Of a DNA stretch of 45,131 nucleotides, positions 27,753 to 33,204 are shown in pieces. The number at the start of each line of letters is the position of its first letter. Positions within the stretch are counted from its first letter, which is position 1. The position numbers and the translations under genes are program-made. The notes beneath the pieces were generated by a model. The model was not told the DNA's origin, searched no databases, and was given only the letters and a program-made list of their open reading frames with translations. Origin of the DNA: a virus; the IMG/VR virus record IMGVR_UViG_3300045973_001494, positions 1 to 45,131 of that record; one strand, 5' to 3'.

Positions 27753-27823
27753 AGATATCTCGTTTTATTGTTGATAGCCAGCACCGCCCGAGGCGAGTGG
27801 CAGTTGATAAATCGCAAGGGAGT

Positions 27824-28048
27824 TCACGCCCCGCCCTTGCCATCGGCAGCGGTGGCCAGTGGATTGATTTGGGCGCAGCGCAGGAGCAAAGTAGCCCGAT
27901 GGAACTCAGCCTCGACAGCGCGCTCAAGCACCGGCAACAGGTAGTCGGCACGGCTCTTGTGCTTGTCCACCATCAGCAGGGCATCAATTTTTGTGGCCAG
28001 CGAAGCGGGCACATCAAAGCGCAGTTCAATCATTTTTTCAGTAGCCAT
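27824..28048 (-). CDS. Small ribbon-helix-helix-like regulator
   Basis: 74 aa from the ATG at 28048. The start after GGGGGTTGT was chosen over an upstream ATG that lies in the terminator loop. The opening MATEKMIELRFDVPASLATK, a short strand followed by helices (IDALLMVDKHKSRADYLLPV), is the typical arrangement of ribbon-helix-helix DNA-binding proteins. Size and early-operon position fit a regulator. Family unconfirmed. Confidence 0.72.
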   Translation of the reverse strand: MATEKMIELRFDVPASLATKIDALLMVDKHKSRADYLLPVLERAVEAEFHRATLLLRCAQINPLATAADGKGGA

Positions 28049-28057
28049 ACAACCCCC

Positions 28058-28166
28058 AAAAAAGAAAAATCCCCTTCCGCACTGGCGCGCCCAAATCCTG
28101 TTGACGCACAACATCGGCCAGGGAGTAAAGCCGAAGCAGGCGCACCAGCTCATGTAGCGGAAGGGG
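28058..28166 (-). terminator. Terminator B with a long branched loop
   Basis: CCCCTTCCGC (28071-28080) pairs perfectly with GCGGAAGGGG (28157-28166), a 10-bp stem. On the minus strand it is followed by ATTTTTCTTTTTT. The 76-nt loop includes CTGGC/GCCAG pairing and the palindrome GGCGCGCC. It separates the zinc-finger gene from the RHH-like gene in the leftward operon. Confidence 0.65.
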
Positions 28167-28174
28167 TAAAAACA

Positions 28175-28450
28175 TCACAGCGCATCTACCAGACGGCGCA
28201 GCCAGCTGCCCGGCGGCAGCAGCGAATCAATGGCGCTGGCGCGCGGCGCACAGGCGACAGGCTCAGGCACTGCAGCGCCCTTGTGCAGCACGCGCACAGG
28301 CTCAGTGCCGATGGCCACGCCATAAGCGCAGGATTCACAAATGCACGACTCGCCATCAAGGCGAGATATCAGCATCGGTGTGCCGTTGCGGCTGGAAGCG
28401 CCGCAGAAATTGCAGAGATAAACACTGCCTTTTCCCATTCCATATTTCAT
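28175..28450 (-). CDS. Stand-alone ClpX-type C4 zinc finger protein
   Basis: 91 aa, ATG at 28450. Cys13-x2-Cys16 in VYLCNFCGASSRNG and Cys38-x2-Cys41 in ICESCAYG match the pattern of the ClpX N-terminal zinc-binding domain (CSFCG then ICDEC in E. coli ClpX). There is no ATPase domain. The remainder (EPVRVLHKGAAVPEPVACAP and a short amphipathic C-terminus) is unlike ClpX. In ClpX this domain dimerises and binds adaptors and substrates, so a free copy could interfere with ClpXP. That role is inference; the zinc-finger pattern is clear. Confidence 0.78.
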   Translation of the reverse strand: MKYGMGKGSVYLCNFCGASSRNGTPMLISRLDGESCICESCAYGVAIGTEPVRVLHKGAAVPEPVACAPRASAIDSLLPPGSWLRRLVDAL

Positions 28451-28485
28451 CGTTCAACCTCCCTGCCCTACAGCGCCAGCCAAAC

Positions 28486-28554
28486 AAAAAAGGCGAGCGG
28501 CCCGCTCCGTTACATTGATGGCTCCAACACACATCAATTTCACAAAGGGGCCGC
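28486..28554 (-). terminator. Terminator C with a competing antiterminator pairing
   Basis: On the minus strand, GAGCG-GGC-CGCTC (28495-28507) followed by GCC and six T residues is an intrinsic terminator. Upstream in that transcript, GCGGCCC (28548-28554) is exactly complementary to GGGCCGC (28497-28503), which would break the terminator stem, and ATTGATG/CATCAAT (28514-28538) forms a hairpin between. The two structures are mutually exclusive, as in an attenuator. It lies upstream of the zinc-finger gene in the leftward operon. Confidence 0.55.
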
Positions 28555-28556
28555 CC

Positions 28557-28868
28557 ATGCACGATCCAGAGAAATTCCAAGCGCAAACCATCAAAGCCAT
28601 AACAGACCTTCACGAGGCACTTGGGCAGAACCTGAGCCGCCAGTTGGCTCTCGGGGCGGTTGTTCGATCACTACTGGGTCAGCTTCCGCTGGAGGCTCTT
28701 GTCCGCGCACAGGAAGAATACGAGGCAGAAGTCGATCACCAGGTGGCGCAATTACCACCGGAATTTCAACGCCCAAAGTTTTGGGAAGAGTGGTCAGAGT
28801 TGATAGAAGCGCGGCGCAGGGAGCTTCAGAAAGCCAGAAAAACTCATCAGAAATCGGACGCAGGCTAA
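28557..28868 (+). CDS. Helical protein of unknown function, antisense within leftward early region
   Basis: 103 aa from the ATG at 28557, which has AAGGGG seven bases before it; an upstream ATG at 28515 is less well placed. The sequence is highly helical and charged: MHDPEKFQAQTIKAITDLHE, LRQLA-like region, then LVRAQEEYEAEVDHQVAQLP and basic EARRRELQKARKTHQKSD. No recognised family. It reads rightward, between the Cro-like and zinc-finger genes that read leftward, so it probably has its own promoter and may be expressed in the lysogen or oppose leftward transcription. Confidence 0.7.
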   Translation: MHDPEKFQAQTIKAITDLHEALGQNLSRQLALGAVVRSLLGQLPLEALVRAQEEYEAEVDHQVAQLPPEFQRPKFWEEWSELIEARRRELQKARKTHQKSDAG

Positions 28869-28921
28869 CCCTGCCAGACGAACGATCAAGAGCAGAGATA
28901 TCAGGAAACATCGCGGCCATC

Positions 28922-29281
28922 TCAGGCCCCCTGCCCTGCTGCGATATCGCTGGAAGCCGCAGCGGGTTGCCACGCCGAGCCTTGCGCAACCAGACCGGCA
29001 GCGACGGCCGGGCAGTCAAAGGCGGTGCCCCAGTCCTCGCCCGCAGCCGGGGCGATATCGCTGGGTTGCACTGCGATGGAGGGGACGGCCTGCCCCTGTT
29101 GGGCAAACATCGAAAGAAACAGTTGAGGGTGATCAACCTTGACTTGCGCGGGTATCCCCCGCTTCTTCCAGTTCTGGACGCGCTGCTGGCCACCTACGCG
29201 CGGAAACCCCAAAAGGTCGGACACCTTCGATGGCCCGCCCAGGTCAGTGATGATTTTCCAGTCAGTTGTTTTTTTATCCAT
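28922..29281 (-). CDS. Cro-like helix-turn-helix regulator, first gene of leftward operon
   Basis: 119 aa from the ATG at 29281 (MDKKTTDWKIITDLGGPSKV). Residues ~10-60 form a Cro/CI-type helix-turn-helix: GGPSKVSDLLGFPRVGGQQR, VQNWKKRGIPAQVKVDHPQL. The C-terminal half is Ala/Gly-rich and probably disordered. The -10 box lies only 6 bp before the ATG, so the mRNA would start at or very near the start codon (leaderless). An in-frame ATG further upstream would overlap the operator and repressor gene. Position and direction, divergent from the CI-like gene and leading to replication genes, fit Cro. Confidence 0.8.
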   Translation of the reverse strand: MDKKTTDWKIITDLGGPSKVSDLLGFPRVGGQQRVQNWKKRGIPAQVKVDHPQLFLSMFAQQGQAVPSIAVQPSDIAPAAGEDWGTAFDCPAVAAGLVAQGSAWQPAAASSDIAAGQGA

Positions 29282-29287
29282 CCCGAA

Positions 29288-29316
29288 ATTAAACACCACG
29301 TTTAACAAAAAGTCAA
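29288..29316 (-). promoter_or_regulatory. Leftward lytic promoter with overlapping operator OL1
   Basis: On the minus strand, TTGACT (29311-29316), a 17-bp spacer and TTTAAT (29288-29293) form a sigma-70 promoter. The operator TAAACACCACGTTTA (29290-29304 on the plus strand) overlaps spacer and -10. Its minus-strand reading is TAAACGTGGTGTTTA, one base from the perfect operator at 31236. The same layout is repeated at the rightward promoter at 31224. Confidence 0.78.
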
Positions 29317-29318
29317 TC

Positions 29319-29876
29319 ATGCCGTTTAACAACATCCTGTTTAGTGGCAAGACAATAGAGCGCGTGTCAGAAGTCCATCCGTCAATCCAACGCCTCTATC
29401 AGGCAGCCAAAGAACTCCGCGATGTAACGGGACAGTCAGCCGTGGCTCGACTACTGGAAAAGACCCCTCAAGTGGTCAAAAACTGGGAGGCGCGGGGTAT
29501 CTCCAGCGAGGGGGCGCTGCTGGCACAAAAAATTATTGGATGCGACGCCAACTGGGTGCTGGAAGGATCAGCACAAATGCGTGATGCAGCGCGGCTGCCA
29601 ACACCAGAGCTACCAGCCAAGACAGTCAGCCCAGGGCCAGAGCAGCCAACCTTCACGGGCACAGACCACCACAAAGCACCCCACCCGATTGAAAAAACAC
29701 ATTGGCCCTTCCGCCATGTATCGCTTCAGCGAATCGTTTTACTCAAGCGCAACCTGGGCGCTCACAGGGGCCGCGATGCCATGAATGACATCGGTGAAAT
29801 GCTGGAAAGCGCAGTCGTCAAGTGGGAGCGCCGACTTGAGCAGTCCCAGCTCCAACAACCTCAACGATCAGCATAA
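29319..29876 (+). CDS. CI-like phage repressor lacking a peptidase domain
   Basis: 185 aa from ATG 29319 (MPFNNILFSGKTIERVSEVH). The helix-turn-helix covers about residues 20-80: LRDVTGQSAVARLLEKTPQV, VKNWEARGISSEGALLAQKI, GCDANWVLEG, a typical CI-family N-terminus. The rest is Pro/Thr/His-rich, with WPFRHVSLQRIVLLKRNLG and a helical C-terminus. There is no sign of the S24 Ser-Lys protease domain, so RecA-driven self-cleavage seems unlikely. It diverges from the Cro-like gene across an operator region, and is followed 48 bp later by the nuclease gene, which may be co-expressed in the lysogen. Confidence 0.78.
   Translation: MPFNNILFSGKTIERVSEVHPSIQRLYQAAKELRDVTGQSAVARLLEKTPQVVKNWEARGISSEGALLAQKIIGCDANWVLEGSAQMRDAARLPTPELPAKTVSPGPEQPTFTGTDHHKAPHPIEKTHWPFRHVSLQRIVLLKRNLGAHRGRDAMNDIGEMLESAVVKWERRLEQSQLQQPQRSA
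29329..29343 (-). promoter_or_regulatory. Operator OL2 within the start of the repressor gene
   Basis: ACAACATCCTGTTTA reads TAAACAGGATGTTGT on the minus strand, matching the TAAACA-N3-TGTTTA pattern in 10 of 12 fixed positions. It lies just inside the CI-like coding region, so binding there could autoregulate the repressor. Confidence 0.55.
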
Positions 29877-29924
29877 AACCGCCAGAATTTATTACTTCCC
29901 GCCCCTCGACGGCGGTTAAGCCCA

Positions 29925-30518
29925 ATGCGACAAGCCCTCATCAGCTTCACCCTGCTTTTCACCCTGTTCGGTGATGCCCAAGCCCAGCAATCCTGCCTTG
30001 TGGTGGGTGTCATCGACGGCGACACGATTGATGCCCGTTGCGGCCAGACCAACGCCCACGAGCAAATCCGGATCAGGCTCACCGAAATTGATGCGCCCGA
30101 GAAAAATCAGCCCTTCGGCGCTCGCGCAAAACAGAGCCTCTCCGACCTGTGCTACCAGGTGCAGGCCACCATCACCTCGACATCCAAAGACCGCTACGGT
30201 CGCACGCTGGGGCGAGTCGAGTGCGGCGGCAAAGACGCGGCGCTGCACCAAACGCAGACGGGCATGGCGTGGTGGTATGCGCAGTACGGAAAAGATCGGG
30301 CTGTCCAGGCCGCCGAACAGCAGGCGCGTGCGGCTCGGGTCGGACTCTGGGCAGACGCTGCACCCACGCCACCCTGGGAATTTCGGCACCCGACCACAGC
30401 CCAGACCGCACCGGTGGCGCACCGCGCTGCAGCGCATGGCTCAGAGTGCCACGTCGGCCCACGCGGCGGCACCTACACGATCACAGCCAGCGGCCGCAAA
30501 AACTACGGCGGCTGCTGA
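29925..30518 (+). CDS. Secreted staphylococcal-nuclease-like (thermonuclease) protein
   Basis: 197 aa. A signal peptide covers about residues 1-20 (MRQALISFTLLFTLFGDAQA). The SNase domain follows: VVGVIDGDTIDARCG, IRIRLTEIDAPEKNQPFGAR with the Arg and Glu used for catalysis, and TSKDRYGRTLGRVEC with the second Arg. The C-terminus HVGPRGGTYTITASGRKNYG is a basic tail often found after SNase domains. Two Cys pairs could form disulfides outside the cytoplasm. It probably degrades extracellular or periplasmic nucleic acid, and is a lysogenic conversion candidate because it follows the repressor gene. Confidence 0.88.
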   Translation: MRQALISFTLLFTLFGDAQAQQSCLVVGVIDGDTIDARCGQTNAHEQIRIRLTEIDAPEKNQPFGARAKQSLSDLCYQVQATITSTSKDRYGRTLGRVECGGKDAALHQTQTGMAWWYAQYGKDRAVQAAEQQARAARVGLWADAAPTPPWEFRHPTTAQTAPVAHRAAAHGSECHVGPRGGTYTITASGRKNYGGC

Positions 30519-30615
30519 TAGAACTTAAAAATCAATCGTCCTCAGATGAAGAAAATGACCAGCACTCCATTGCCAAGCCCAAATCCACAACCGACACCAG
30601 ACCGCAGGGAACAGG

Positions 30616-31158
30616 CTAGCGTGCCAGTAAGGCCAGTCCGGTAGCGGCGAACGGCACGATAGCCGTAAAAAAGTACAAAAAGTTCAGAGCGCCCCCAACC
30701 CGGTGATTGCGCTCCGCCCATTGCGCCTGGCGCGCCTGAACACTCATAATTTCCGCAGCTCTCAGCGCCAGCAGGTCATTGCGAACAGAAACCTGCCGCA
30801 TCAAAATTTCCGGCTCGTTTCCGGGCGGATACATGCTTTCCGTGAACATGCAAAGCAGCACCCCCGCCACGGCCAGCAGAAACAGCAAAGCGGCGGCGAT
30901 CACCACCCCCACAACGATCCAGCGCTCGACAGGCTTGCCAAGCAGATTGACGGCAAACGCAGCCAAGCCGCCGCCCGCCCCCAACTGAAGTGTGATCAGG
31001 GTATGGGTGCGCTTGTTCAGCAGCTCCATAGACTCAAGGCGAAATGATGTCAACCTGGAGACCTGCGCCTCAACATAGTCGAGCGTTTCTTTGTCGATGT
31101 TCATAGCCTGAGTTTTACCACCACCGCCCTCTTGAGGCGGTTTTTTTTCGTCCGTCAT
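30616..31158 (-). CDS. Two-helix membrane protein, possible exclusion factor
   Basis: 180 aa, with GGATTGACAG before the ATG giving an AAGGA site. The N-terminus is cytoplasmic and helical (TLDYVEAQVSRLTSFRLESM), then transmembrane segments at about 62-110 (GLAAFAVNLLGK and WIVVGVVIAAALLFLLAVAG) and a C-terminal one (ALNFLYFFTAIVPFAATGLA). A coiled segment with VRNDLLALRAAEIMSVQARQ separates them. This arrangement resembles SLATT-type and superinfection-exclusion proteins but the family is not recognised. The gene is alone on the minus strand next to the rightward promoter and would be expressed in the lysogen. Confidence 0.75.
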   Translation of the reverse strand: MTDEKKPPQEGGGGKTQAMNIDKETLDYVEAQVSRLTSFRLESMELLNKRTHTLITLQLGAGGGLAAFAVNLLGKPVERWIVVGVVIAAALLFLLAVAGVLLCMFTESMYPPGNEPEILMRQVSVRNDLLALRAAEIMSVQARQAQWAERNHRVGGALNFLYFFTAIVPFAATGLALLAR

Positions 31159-31210
31159 CTGTCAATCCTTTGAACCCGCACCGTGCGAGCGTGTGAATTG
31201 TCGCAAAAAC

Positions 31211-31252
31211 TAAACATCGTGTGTTGACTCAAAACTAAACATGGTGTTTAAT
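31211..31252 (+). promoter_or_regulatory. Repressor-controlled rightward promoter with operators OR1 and OR2
   Basis: TTGACT (31224-31229), a 17-bp spacer and TTTAAT (31247-31252) form a sigma-70 promoter. The operator TAAACATGGTGTTTA (31236-31250), a perfect palindrome around TGG, overlaps the spacer and -10. A second copy, TAAACATCGTGTGTT (31211-31225), lies 25 bp upstream and touches the -35. The -35, spacer length and -10 are the same as in the leftward promoter at 29288-29316, so one repressor probably shuts both. Confidence 0.78.
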
Positions 31253-31756
31253 TCAATTCATGCCGAACAGCAATGTTCCCGCCCATCGCAGGCCCGGCAT
31301 GGTTCCTTAACAAATTGAGAGTGATTGAGCGAGGTGGAAAAGCATGGAGCTGCCCACGCACAAACGCAAGAAGGCACAACAGCGAGTCGCACGCTTTCGG
31401 CTCCCGGCCCCGTGTGGTGCGGCGATTACGGATGCGGGAAAAAGCCTTCAACCCGGAGATCAGCACCGGCCCTTCCTCAATCACTCTCAATGGAAATCGT
31501 CGATACGCGGCGGCTTGTGGCCCCCAGCTCTGCCCGCAGCGGCTCAAGACTGCGAAATGTCGCGCTGCTGGCCAGCGCGGTTCTGAAAAGCGCCAATCAC
31601 CGTGGCGCGGTAACGGTGAGAGCAAGCCTGGAACGGCGGCACCAACCCTTCCCACCGTGGAGCCGGATCGAGTCACCGGCACCGCCCTGCGCAAGCGGGG
31701 CAAAACCAAAGCGCCAAGTTCACGCAGGACGCCTTGGTTTTTAAAAAGGAGATCAC
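31253..31756 (+). ncRNA. Long structured leader of the rightward operon
   Basis: About 500 nt with no convincing ORF between promoter and first gene. Hairpin 1 is CATGCCG/CGGCATG (31259-31301). A perfect 16-bp stem ATTGAGAGTGATTGAG (31314-31329) with CTCAATCACTCTCAAT (31476-31491) encloses 146 nt that can fold further. Later hairpins are GCGCTG/CAGCGC and ACCGT/ACGGT. The end is terminator-like (see next entry). It may be a regulatory leader such as an antiterminator RNA, or a small independent RNA. The 178-bp inverted-repeat unit could instead be a MITE-like insertion; no target-site duplication is visible. Confidence 0.6.
31714..31742 (+). terminator. Terminator-like hairpin abutting the first ribosome site (attenuator candidate)
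   Basis: CCAAG (31714-31718) pairs with CTTGG (31733-31737) around a 14-nt loop, followed by TTTTT. An alternative AAACCAA (31703-31709) can pair with TTGGTTT (31734-31740). The AAGGAG of the first gene begins 4 nt after the T-run, so termination here would stop the operon at its last moment, and an alternative fold could let it proceed. Confidence 0.55.
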
Positions 31757-32527
31757 ATGAGCGACCCCATTTACACCGTATTTTTGCGCAGCAGCCCGAG
31801 CATGCTCACCCAATACAGCGGCGAAATCATCGTCCGCTCTCCCGTCGAAGATCACGAAAAGCTCTTTTCACTCGCCCTGCAGCACCTTGACGAATGCATC
31901 TTTCCGGGCCGCAGCAGTCCCGATTTTTGGGTTTTGGATGGCGTCCAGCTGGGTGACCACACCGACGCCGGAATTTCAAAAACCCGGTGTGAGCCACCCG
32001 CAGCGCCCGCAGCGCCTGTAACCATGAAAAATCCAAAAGCAAAGCCGTCAGCCGCCGCCTTCAGCGACCTGCCCTATCTGTCGCGTCGCCTGCTGCGCAT
32101 GATCACCAAGCACGAGGCCGTTGGCATCATGCGACTCGCAAAAGAGGTCAGCATTGAGCCGGGCCAGACGATGTCTGACGCGGTAGAAATGTCGCCCGCC
32201 ATCATCGCCCTGAACAAGGGCAAGCTGATTGAGCGCATCCGGGCCAGCTACCGCGCCACGCCAGCGGGCCACGCCATCATGGTCGGCGCGCCCAGCGCCA
32301 GCGCCGACTGCGACCGCGAACTGATCAAACTCAAGGCGCTTAACTTGGGGCCAAAGTCGATCACACCAACAAGCTGCAGCGGCGGCTGGAACGAAAAGAA
32401 GCAAACCCCATTCGTCAACTCGACAACGCGGATGTGCCGCCAAGGCGAGTTGCCCGCACCGGCAATGCGCCCGGCGCGCGCCGGGGCCAGCGACTTTCTG
32501 AAAATCAAATCACTTGCCGAGCATTAG
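31757..32527 (+). CDS. Unknown phage protein, possible winged-helix segment
   Basis: 256 aa, ATG behind AAGGAG with a 5-nt spacer, a strong site. Residues ~1-60 form a short alpha/beta domain (IYTVFLRSSPSMLTQYSGEI). The middle ~95-175, LPYLSRRLLRMITKHEAVGI then RLAKEVSIEPGQTMSDAVEM and IERIRASYRATPAG, may be a winged helix. The C-terminus has a motif often seen in small phage proteins (PAMRPARAGASDFLKIKSLA). It is the first gene after the long leader in the rightward operon. Function not known. Confidence 0.78.
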   Translation: MSDPIYTVFLRSSPSMLTQYSGEIIVRSPVEDHEKLFSLALQHLDECIFPGRSSPDFWVLDGVQLGDHTDAGISKTRCEPPAAPAAPVTMKNPKAKPSAAAFSDLPYLSRRLLRMITKHEAVGIMRLAKEVSIEPGQTMSDAVEMSPAIIALNKGKLIERIRASYRATPAGHAIMVGAPSASADCDRELIKLKALNLGPKSITPTSCSGGWNEKKQTPFVNSTTRMCRQGELPAPAMRPARAGASDFLKIKSLAEH

Positions 32528-32530
32528 CCC

Positions 32531-32836
32531 GTGAACGCCTCAACCCCCCTCCTCCTGGCGATCTTGGCCGCTGGCCTCTTTTGCCTCGTGCTGCTGGTCA
32601 AGGTCGGCATGTTGCCATCGTGCGCAGTGGCCGGGCTTGTCGTGGCGGCCACACATCTGGCACTTGCGGCCCCACTGGCCAAGGCAGGCTGGCTGATGAT
32701 TTCAGCTTACCTTTTCATTTGGGCCGCTTCAGTCGCTGCAGCGCTGGCCACGCACCACTGGCTGAGAGCGCACAAGATCACAAAGCCCGCCGCCCGCGCC
32801 GTCCAGGCGCGCAAACCAAAAATGAAAACACCATGA
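32531..32836 (+). CDS. Small membrane protein 1
   Basis: 101 aa from GTG 32531, 3 bp after the upstream stop. About three transmembrane stretches: LLLAILAAGLFCLVLLVKVG, LPSCAVAGLVVAATHLALAA and MISAYLFIWAASVAAALA, then a basic cytosolic tail. Its stop overlaps the next start (ATGA). No lysis gene lies beside it, so it is not obviously a holin; interference with superinfection is possible but unproven. Confidence 0.75.
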   Translation: MNASTPLLLAILAAGLFCLVLLVKVGMLPSCAVAGLVVAATHLALAAPLAKAGWLMISAYLFIWAASVAAALATHHWLRAHKITKPAARAVQARKPKMKTP

Positions 32837-33126
32837 AAAACCAGAGTTATGAGATGAGTGAATTGGTTTTTCACTTCATGACAGCAGAGTGGCTTATTGC
32901 GCTGCTGTACATCTTGTCAATGTGGCTGTTCACAAGCCAAACCCGATACGCACTTCTTGGGTTCCCGCTGTTCGCCGCCGCGCTGGCGTCCGGTGTTTAC
33001 GTGAGCTGGATGATGGCTCATGCGGGACTCACAGCCCAGCTTGTCATCCTGTCTGTGGTGTCCCTGTACGGCGTTCTTCGGGGCCGCTCAGGGCTGACGC
33101 TAAGGCGCACAACCATCGCCAAATAA
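32833..33126 (+). CDS. Small membrane protein 2
   Basis: 97 aa; ATG overlaps the preceding stop by 4 bp. Transmembrane segments are LIALLYILSMWLFTSQTR, YALLGFPLFAAALASGVYVS and LTAQLVILSVVSLYGVLRG. The C-terminus is basic (RRTTIAK). Paired in one operon with the previous membrane protein, suggesting they act together. A terminator follows. Confidence 0.75.
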   Translation: MKNQSYEMSELVFHFMTAEWLIALLYILSMWLFTSQTRYALLGFPLFAAALASGVYVSWMMAHAGLTAQLVILSVVSLYGVLRGRSGLTLRRTTIAK

Positions 33127-33143
33127 ATGCACTCCACCACCAC

Positions 33144-33183
33144 CCCGCCGCGCTGCTGATTTGCCAGTGCGAGCGGGTTTTTT
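33144..33183 (+). terminator. Rho-independent terminator after membrane protein 2
   Basis: CCCGC (33144-33148) pairs with GCGGG (33173-33177) with a single-base bulge, continuing inward through about seven more pairs including one G-T (CGCGCTG with CAGTGCG), followed by six T residues. Rightward genes continue beyond it, so read-through or a second promoter is needed. Confidence 0.78.
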
Positions 33184-33204
33184 AATCAAAATGGGGAAAT
33201 AAAA

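Noticed and set aside
28591-29193. 200-codon minus-strand ORF overlapping the Cro-like gene
   Set aside because: Pro/Arg-rich, overlaps the 28557 and 28922 genes in other frames, no ribosome site.
31314-31491. Retron-like non-coding RNA suggested by the long inverted repeat
   Set aside because: No reverse transcriptase gene is in the window, and the stem is longer than the usual a1/a2 pairing.
31273-31890. 205-codon ORF over the long leader
   Set aside because: Arg/Pro-rich, no ribosome site, runs into the next gene in another frame; the DNA is dominated by inverted repeats.
32531-33126. Holin/antiholin pair
   Set aside because: Membrane topology would fit, but no endolysin or spanin gene is nearby and the genes lie in the early region.
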